From an uncultured Candidatus Melainabacteria bacterium (GTDB lineage Bacteria > Cyanobacteriota > Vampirovibrionia > Gastranaerophilales > Gastranaerophilaceae), in assembly GCA_949398305.1 (NCBI GenBank), contig CASLVD010000015.1:1-32542 (forward strand): a DNA stretch of 32,542 bases. Reading direction: 5' to 3'. The first letter of the stretch is position 1. Each line of letters starts with the position of its first letter. Shown here piece by piece: positions 32,540 to 32,542 of this stretch. The notes beneath the pieces are model-generated. The model was not told the DNA's origin. It made no database searches and saw nothing but the letters and a program-made list of their open reading frames with translations. The translations under genes were made by a program, and so were the position numbers.

Positions 32540-32542
32540 AAA

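Overview
The window is AT-rich, roughly two thirds A+T by eye, and uses the standard genetic code. The gene set suggests a fermentative, didermic, gut-type bacterium. It has a pyruvate formate-lyase with its activase, a complete three-part RND efflux system with a TolC-type outer membrane channel, an AsmA-like envelope protein, type IV prepilin-like proteins and a metal-efflux pair. My best guess, from protein style and recall of the families rather than any search, is a non-photosynthetic relative of Cyanobacteria (Vampirovibrionia/Melainabacteria, order Gastranaerophilales).

Layout. Positions 1-300 hold a GC-rich foldable segment of unknown nature and a good promoter for glyS. Positions 305-8800 carry glyS, a small unknown protein, a TM1266-like ACT-type protein, a 5'-nucleotidase-family metallophosphatase, a membrane protein, prfB with its programmed +1 frameshift, a secreted protein, an isoprenylcysteine-methyltransferase-like membrane enzyme and a small unknown. 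A tRNA-Ser(UGA) gene lies at 8832-8921. A DUF4234-like membrane protein follows. Positions 9538-15925 (minus strand) form an efflux operon: periplasmic adaptor, RND pump, TolC, and a GtrA-like protein. A divergent marR gene faces it, and a 20-bp palindrome sits on the predicted transcription start of the pump operon. Positions 16548-21096 hold a large TPR protein with a long charged tail and a tandem pair of paralogous unknown proteins. Positions 21140-24923 hold a prepilin gene and an AsmA-like gene. Positions 24980-28281 hold a WG-repeat protein, a CDF metal exporter with its CsoR/RcnR-type regulator, and a putative TIM-barrel protein. Positions 28259-31529 hold the pyruvate formate-lyase module. 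A LEA-like helical protein and a YvlD/phage-holin-4 membrane protein close the window.

Two features stand out. First, the prepilin gene at 21140-21987 has a near-consensus promoter, a strong ribosome binding site and an ATG, but a run of nine G puts the ATG one base out of frame with the prepilin domain. One extra G restores a continuous 282-residue protein, so this is either a phase-variation switch or an assembly error. Second, pyruvate formate-lyase is split: the core carries the catalytic Cys pair but stops just before the glycyl-radical domain, which is encoded separately 102 bases downstream after a GC-rich spacer.

Smaller signals include a dispersed repeat associated with G-runs (three clear copies), several genes whose predicted transcription start falls on or within a few bases of the ATG (candidate leaderless mRNAs), and divergent overlapping promoters.
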